This document shows, piece after piece, positions 18,521-21,627 of a DNA stretch of 21,627 nucleotides. Position numbers and translations under genes: made by a program. Origin of the DNA: an uncultured Bacilli bacterium (GTDB taxonomy: Bacteria > Bacillota_I > Bacilli_A > Mycoplasmatales > Mycoplasmoidaceae); assembly GCA_904501665.1 (NCBI GenBank), contig CAJGBT010000016.1, positions 1 to 21,627 of the forward strand. Direction: 5' to 3'. The notes beneath the pieces are model-generated. The model did not search any database and had not been told where the DNA came from. It saw only the letters and a program-made list of their open reading frames with translations. The number at the start of each line of letters is the position of its first letter. Positions within the stretch are counted from its first letter, which is position 1.

Positions 18521-19495
18521 TTATTCCTTTTCCAAAATTTGTTTAATTACTTTTTTAATTTTTTTTACATCATGTCTAATGTAGTCTAGGTCATCATTAT
18601 TAATTAAACTAGTTTCTATAACCTCACAATGTGAATTTTTTAATTTCTCATCTGCAAAAATAAAATTTTGTTTTGATTGTAAATATTTATCAATTAATTT
18701 GCTATCTTTATTTATTTTACTATTAACTATCACAATATCAATAGCACCATACTCTAAATGCTTTTCAATTGCTTTAATATGATCATATGCTGTCATATTA
18801 TTAGTTTCACCATTTTGTGTCACTAAATTACAAAAGTAAATTTTTTTAGCTTTCTTGTTATTAATGATTGCTTTTTTAACTTCAGGAATACAAATATTAG
18901 CAATTAATGATGTGTATAAAGAACCGCATCCTAAAATAATATAATCTGCATTATTGATAGTTTCAATCACACGTGGATTGACTTTAAAATCTAATTTTTC
19001 ATAAGTAATTTCACTAATTTTTTTATTTTCATTAGGTATTAAGTGCTCTTTAATTTGTACTGATCCATCTTCATAAATTGCTTTTAATTGAATATGACCT
19101 TCATTAGTGATTGGTACTATTTCACCATCAAGATTAAATATTTTAGATAAATACTTAATTCCATCATAAAAATCTTTTTTTATATCAATTATGGCAGCTA
19201 TAATTAAATTACCTAAACAATGTCTAGAGATGCTTTCATATTTAGGATTATCTGGATTTTTAAAGCGATATTGCATTAATTCATATAAAGGATTATTATT
19301 TTTAGCCAATGATGTTAAAACTTGCCTAATGTCTCCAACTGCTGGAATGTGATATTCATCTCTTATTCTTCCAGTAGAACCACCAGAATCAGCAACTGTA
19401 ACAACCACATAAAAATTAATATCTTTAAGATCTTTAATTCCTTTTATTAAAGAAATAGTTCCAGAACCACCGCCAATTAATACTATATTTCTCAT
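18521..19495 (-). CDS. yvcK: YvcK/CofD-like UDP-sugar-binding regulator
   Basis: Member of the YvcK family (CofD-like fold), which in Bacillus binds UDP-sugars and is required for growth on gluconeogenic carbon sources and for normal cell shape. The 324-residue product carries GGGSGT (residues 8-13), VADSGGSTGRIRDEY (34-48), AVGDIRQVL, SRHCLGNLIIAA and ADYIILGCGSLYTSLI, all family landmarks. The ATG overlaps the end of the upstream 115-residue gene by 13 bases. In most Firmicutes yvcK sits between rapZ and whiA; here both are missing and galE follows directly. Confidence 0.94.
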   Translation of the reverse strand: MRNIVLIGGGSGTISLIKGIKDLKDINFYVVVTVADSGGSTGRIRDEYHIPAVGDIRQVLTSLAKNNNPLYELMQYRFKNPDNPKYESISRHCLGNLIIAAIIDIKKDFYDGIKYLSKIFNLDGEIVPITNEGHIQLKAIYEDGSVQIKEHLIPNENKKISEITYEKLDFKVNPRVIETINNADYIILGCGSLYTSLIANICIPEVKKAIINNKKAKKIYFCNLVTQNGETNNMTAYDHIKAIEKHLEYGAIDIVIVNSKINKDSKLIDKYLQSKQNFIFADEKLKNSHCEVIETSLINNDDLDYIRHDVKKIKKVIKQILEKE

Positions 19496-19830
19496 TGGTA
19501 GCCTCTTTGAATATTAAAGACATAGATTTCATCTAATAAATCTGATATATTAATAATTTTATTCCAAATATTTTTATCATTATTAGTTTTAATAGATTCT
19601 AAAATTCTTTTTATTTCTTTAATTTTATTTTTACAAAAATGAGATTTAATAAAGACATCATTTTTACTAATTTTTTCAATAATAAAATTTATATCTAATA
19701 ATTTTAGATCAAAATTAATTTTCTGTACATTAATCAAATTATAATTTTTACTCTCAATAATGCACTGACTTAAAAAAGTAGCAAACAAATTTTTAAATTC
19801 ATTTTTAATGCTTATATTATTTTTTTTCAT
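19483..19830 (-). CDS. Hypothetical protein upstream of yvcK (115 aa)
   Basis: Not recognised. Under the mollicute code the TGA at 19494-19492 is Trp, so the protein ends Q-W-E-I at the TAG 19485-19483 and overlaps yvcK by 13 bases. The chain is Lys/Asn/Ile-rich and predicted helical throughout, with no membrane span. It has segments NEFKNLFATFLSQCI near the start and ISDLLDEIYVFNI near the end. AAAAGG lies just before the ATG. It overlaps the DUF948-like gene by 14 bases, which points to a real, translationally coupled gene. WhiA usually neighbours yvcK, but length and sequence do not support calling this WhiA. Confidence 0.7.
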
Positions 19831-20134
19831 TTACTGCCTTTTCAAGCTCATTCATCATTTTTTTCATATTAGATGCATTATTTTCAACTACTTTTTTAAT
19901 ACCATTAATGTTCTTTTTAACAATCACATCTAAAACATCAACATAAGAAGTAATTTTTAATAATGAATCTAAGAATGGTGCAATATTTTCAGACTTAAAG
20001 GTTATATCTTCTACCAAAAAATCTAATTTTTTAATTAAAATGGAAAACCGCCTTAAAAGCAATAAACCAAATAAGCAAACTAAGATAAAAATACATGCAG
20101 CAACACATATAATAATAATTAAATATAAAGGCAT
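19817..20134 (-). CDS. DUF948-like single-pass membrane protein
   Basis: A 105-residue protein with one N-terminal membrane helix (about residues 3-27, a Leu/Ile/Val-rich stretch that includes two cysteines) followed by a long amphipathic helical tail containing repeated Leu/Ile/Val heptads and ending in Lys/Glu. This architecture matches DUF948 (YtxG-type) proteins, whose function is not established. The tail should lie in the cytosol. The ATG shares one base with the stop of the preceding small gene. Confidence 0.75.
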   Translation of the reverse strand: MPLYLIIIICVAACIFILVCLFGLLLLRRFSILIKKLDFLVEDITFKSENIAPFLDSLLKITSYVDVLDVIVKKNINGIKKVVENNASNMKKMMNELEKAVNEKK

Positions 20135-20325
20135 TACATTTTCCTTTTCCTACGAAATGAGAAGTGTCTATGATCTAGATCTTCATCATCATTTGAACAA
20201 ATATCTAAAATAGCTTTTGTTTTTAACATTCCTTTACTAGCTGATTTAAAATCATCAATTTCTTGAATGTCATTTAGCTTTTTCAATAATCTTTGATGTT
20301 GAAAATCATTTTTTTTACTTGACAT
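20134..20325 (-). CDS. Small basic hypothetical protein (63 aa)
   Basis: First gene of the six-gene minus-strand run. The N-terminal half is charged and helical (KKNDFQHQRLLKKLNDIQE). Next comes a short acidic cluster, NDDEDLD, and the C-terminus is strongly basic, FSFRRKRKM. There is no membrane segment and no recognised family. The TAATG junction with the next gene supports it being translated. The basic end could contact nucleic acid or membrane, but this is only composition. No Shine-Dalgarno precedes the ATG. Confidence 0.65.
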   Translation of the reverse strand: MSSKKNDFQHQRLLKKLNDIQEIDDFKSASKGMLKTKAILDICSNDDEDLDHRHFSFRRKRKM

Positions 20326-20386
20326 ACTTATTAATAATTGTAATCTAAAATAATAAAATTAGTTTATTGAAAATATAAAAACATTC

Positions 20387-20392
20387 TATAAT
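20387..20392 (+). promoter_or_regulatory. -10 box for ruvX
   Basis: TATAAT 20 bases before the ruvX ATG. A TTGAAA at 20367-20372 is 14 bases upstream, short for a -35 box. No Shine-Dalgarno is visible in the A-rich leader. Confidence 0.45.
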
Positions 20393-20412
20393 CAAAGCAA
20401 ACAAAAATAAAA

Positions 20413-20841
20413 ATGAGAAAACTAGGTATAGATTTTGGAACTAAAACTTGTGGTTTTGCTATTTCAGATAGCAAAAATTTAATGGCTACTGGTTTAATTA
20501 GTTTTAGCTATGATAAAAATAACTATATGCTAATTATTCAAAAAATAAAACAAATATTAAATAATTACAATAATGAAATAGATGAAATTGTTATTGGATA
20601 TCCAACTATGACAATCAGCGGTTCTAAAACTAAAACATCATTACTAATTGATAAATTCATTAATTTAATCAATATTCATATTGTTAATATTAAAGTCATT
20701 AAATGAAATGAAAATTATTCAACAAAAATGGCTAATGACTATCTAATTCAATTTGAAATAAAAGCCTCAAAGCGCAAAAAAATAATAGATATGGTAAGTG
20801 CAACATTTATCTTACAATCTTATTTAGATTCATTAAAATAA
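20413..20841 (+). CDS. ruvX: Putative pre-16S rRNA nuclease YqgF/RuvX
   Basis: RNase H-fold enzyme that completes 16S rRNA 5' processing (formerly proposed as a Holliday-junction resolvase). The 142-residue product shows KLGIDFGTKTCGFAISD (D7 is the first catalytic Asp), EIVIGYP in place of the usual IVVGLP strand, and KKIIDMVSATFILQSYLD near the end, holding the last conserved Asp and helix. One TGA is Trp (K-W-N-E). Length is normal. It is divergent from the yvcK run and ends 8 bases from the stop of the convergent DJ-1 gene. Confidence 0.93.
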
Positions 20842-20849
20842 CAAGATAA

Positions 20850-21443
20850 TTACTTATTCATTGTTTCGTATAAATCAAAGATTTCTTCTCTAATTTTTGT
20901 AACTTTCTTTTTGCTATCTAATTCTTCTATAACAGCATAAGAAAATTCTAAAACAGCTGCTGGGGCTCTACCAGTGATAAATTCTCCATCCACACAAACA
21001 TTAGATTTCATATAATTCTTTTCATTCCCTTTTTCAAAACCAGGATAGCAAGTGAATTTATTTTTAGTTAGAAGTCCTAATTCATTTAAAATTTTAGGAG
21101 CAGCACACATTGCAAAGATATATTTACCTTTTGTTTCAGCAAATTTTATTAAAAATTTTTGAAGTTTTGATACATTATCATTATTTTTTGCAGGTCAAGC
21201 ATCAACAAAATATTTTCTATGTCCTTTTCCACCTGGTAAGTAAATAGCATTATATTGATTAATGTTAGCTTTATCAATGGTTGTATCTGAACTAACTTTT
21301 AAACCATTTTGAAGTACAATTGTATTTTTCTTTTCTAAGGAAATAACATCAACTCTAAATCCGGCTCTTCTTCAAATATCTAATGGAACAACTAATTCAA
21401 TTTCTTCAATTTCATTACAACTTATTATCGCAATTCTAATCAT
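20850..21443 (-). CDS. DJ-1/PfpI family protein
   Basis: Member of the DJ-1/ThiJ/PfpI superfamily in the branch close to human DJ-1 and bacterial YajL. Proposed roles are oxidative-stress protection and methylglyoxal or glyoxalase/deglycase activity. The 197-residue product has the conserved Glu in EEIELVVPLDIWRRAG (E16), the strand end YLPGGKGHRKY, the nucleophile elbow FAMCAAPKIL (C113), and TCYPGFEK. Two TGA codons are Trp. The ATG at 21443 has a TATAAT 7 bases before it and no Shine-Dalgarno; earlier in-frame codons read into the IS-flanking DNA and do not belong. Only 55 bases separate it from the IS end. Confidence 0.93.
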
Positions 21444-21450
21444 ATTATTG

Positions 21451-21456
21451 ATTATA
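21451..21456 (-). promoter_or_regulatory. -10 box for the DJ-1 gene
   Basis: Minus-strand TATAAT, with the ATG 7 bases after it, predicting a leaderless or near-leaderless mRNA. A -35 box is not clear. Its expected place is within about 35 bases of the IS end, so the element lies just outside the promoter. Confidence 0.5.
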
Positions 21457-21545
21457 TCATTTTTACTGCATATAAGCATAATTTTGATGTTTTTATACCC
21501 ATCTTTTTGGACACCCCTATATAATGTATCTGTGGGGTAGACGAA

Positions 21546-21576
21546 AAAATCCCCCAAAAGGACCTTAGGGGATTTT
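21546..21576 (+). terminator. Hairpin in the IS leader
   Basis: AAAATCCCC (21546-21554) pairs with GGGGATTTT (21568-21576), with a further AAGG/CCTT pairing inside. The stem ends in a short T-run, so it resembles an intrinsic terminator or attenuator. Such structures at IS ends are known to shield transposase from transcription coming from outside. Confidence 0.65.
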
Positions 21577-21612
21577 AGTCCACTTCAAAAACACTACTTT
21601 TGAGAGGACGTT

Positions 21613-21627
21613 ATGTATTTTAAACAA
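21613..21627 (+). CDS. Transposase, first five codons
   Basis: ATG at 21613 followed by four codons (MYFKQ) up to the window edge, with GAGAGGA five bases upstream as Shine-Dalgarno. It is placed where the transposase of this IS should begin. Five residues cannot identify a family. Confidence 0.5.

Larger units (their letters stand above)
21499..21627 (+). mobile_element. Left end of an insertion sequence (partial)
   Basis: Begins with CCATCTTTTTGGACA (21499-21513), the inverted counterpart of the repeat at 114-128. A leader of about 100 bases contains a TATAAT (21520-21525), a strong hairpin, a Shine-Dalgarno and the transposase start. The element points the same way as the one at the window start, so the two are likely copies of one IS family. 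The rest is cut by the window edge. Confidence 0.75.

Noticed and set aside
19483..19830. 115-aa gene upstream of yvcK as a shortened WhiA
   Set aside because: WhiA is a common neighbour of yvcK, but the length is less than half and no LAGLIDADG-like or helix-turn-helix motif is visible.
21372..21557. Longer start for the DJ-1 gene at 21557, inside the IS end
   Set aside because: The extra residues are encoded by the IS terminal region and flank, lack similarity to the family and would put the start beyond the gene's own TATAAT. MIRIAIISC at 21443 is the normal family beginning.

Overview
The window is a piece of a very AT-rich mollicute (mycoplasma-type) chromosome. In-frame TGA codons interrupt almost every conserved gene (clpB, prs, uvrC, rnr, galE, rplS, DJ-1 and others) exactly where tryptophan belongs, so translation table 4 (UGA = Trp) applies and each of these is one intact gene. 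The gene set (N-domain-less ClpB, RNase M5, RsmI, TrpRS, UvrC, S16-TrmD-L19, SecG-RNase R, YvcK, RuvX) fits a reduced mycoplasma genome. A Malacoplasma (penetrans/iowae-like) or related lineage is a guess; the sequence does not prove it.

Layout. Positions 1-128 are the tail of an insertion sequence and 21499-21627 are the head of a same-orientation IS with a matching terminal repeat. 129-474 is non-coding and holds a nested inverted repeat. clpB (minus, 475-2601) has a CIRCE operator. A divergent acidic orphan gene follows (2778-3539), then tRNA-Ser(GCU) with a terminator, then prs-rnmV-rsmI and trpS-HAD phosphatase on the plus strand. Convergent to these, the minus strand carries a GRAM/PH-like orphan, uvrC and a YfcE/MJ0936-type phosphoesterase (10966 down to 8001). 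A strong promoter at 11026-11053 starts rpsP-trmD-rplS followed by a multi-TM protein with decayed GGDEF- and EAL-like regions (12486-14129). A convergent 98-aa orphan precedes secG-rnr (plus). The minus-strand run from 20325 to 16859 is a six-gene unit with overlapping or near-touching ends: two small orphans around a DUF948-like membrane protein, then yvcK, galE and a divergent coaX. ruvX (plus) and a DJ-1 family gene (minus) complete the interval.

How it works together. Most genes are translation, RNA-processing and repair housekeeping: tRNA and rRNA modification, 5S maturation, RNA decay and nucleotide excision repair. The YvcK-GalE-CoaX unit links UDP-sugar handling with a carbon-flux regulator. 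Regulation looks minimal: one CIRCE element, several promoters whose TATAAT box lies only 6-11 bp before the start codon (probably leaderless or near-leaderless mRNAs), one clear intrinsic terminator, and tail-to-tail genes whose ends overlap or nearly touch. The least explained items are the decayed GGDEF/EAL membrane protein, the CoaX homologue with altered motif residues, and five orphan genes. I found no CRISPR array, prophage or defence locus.
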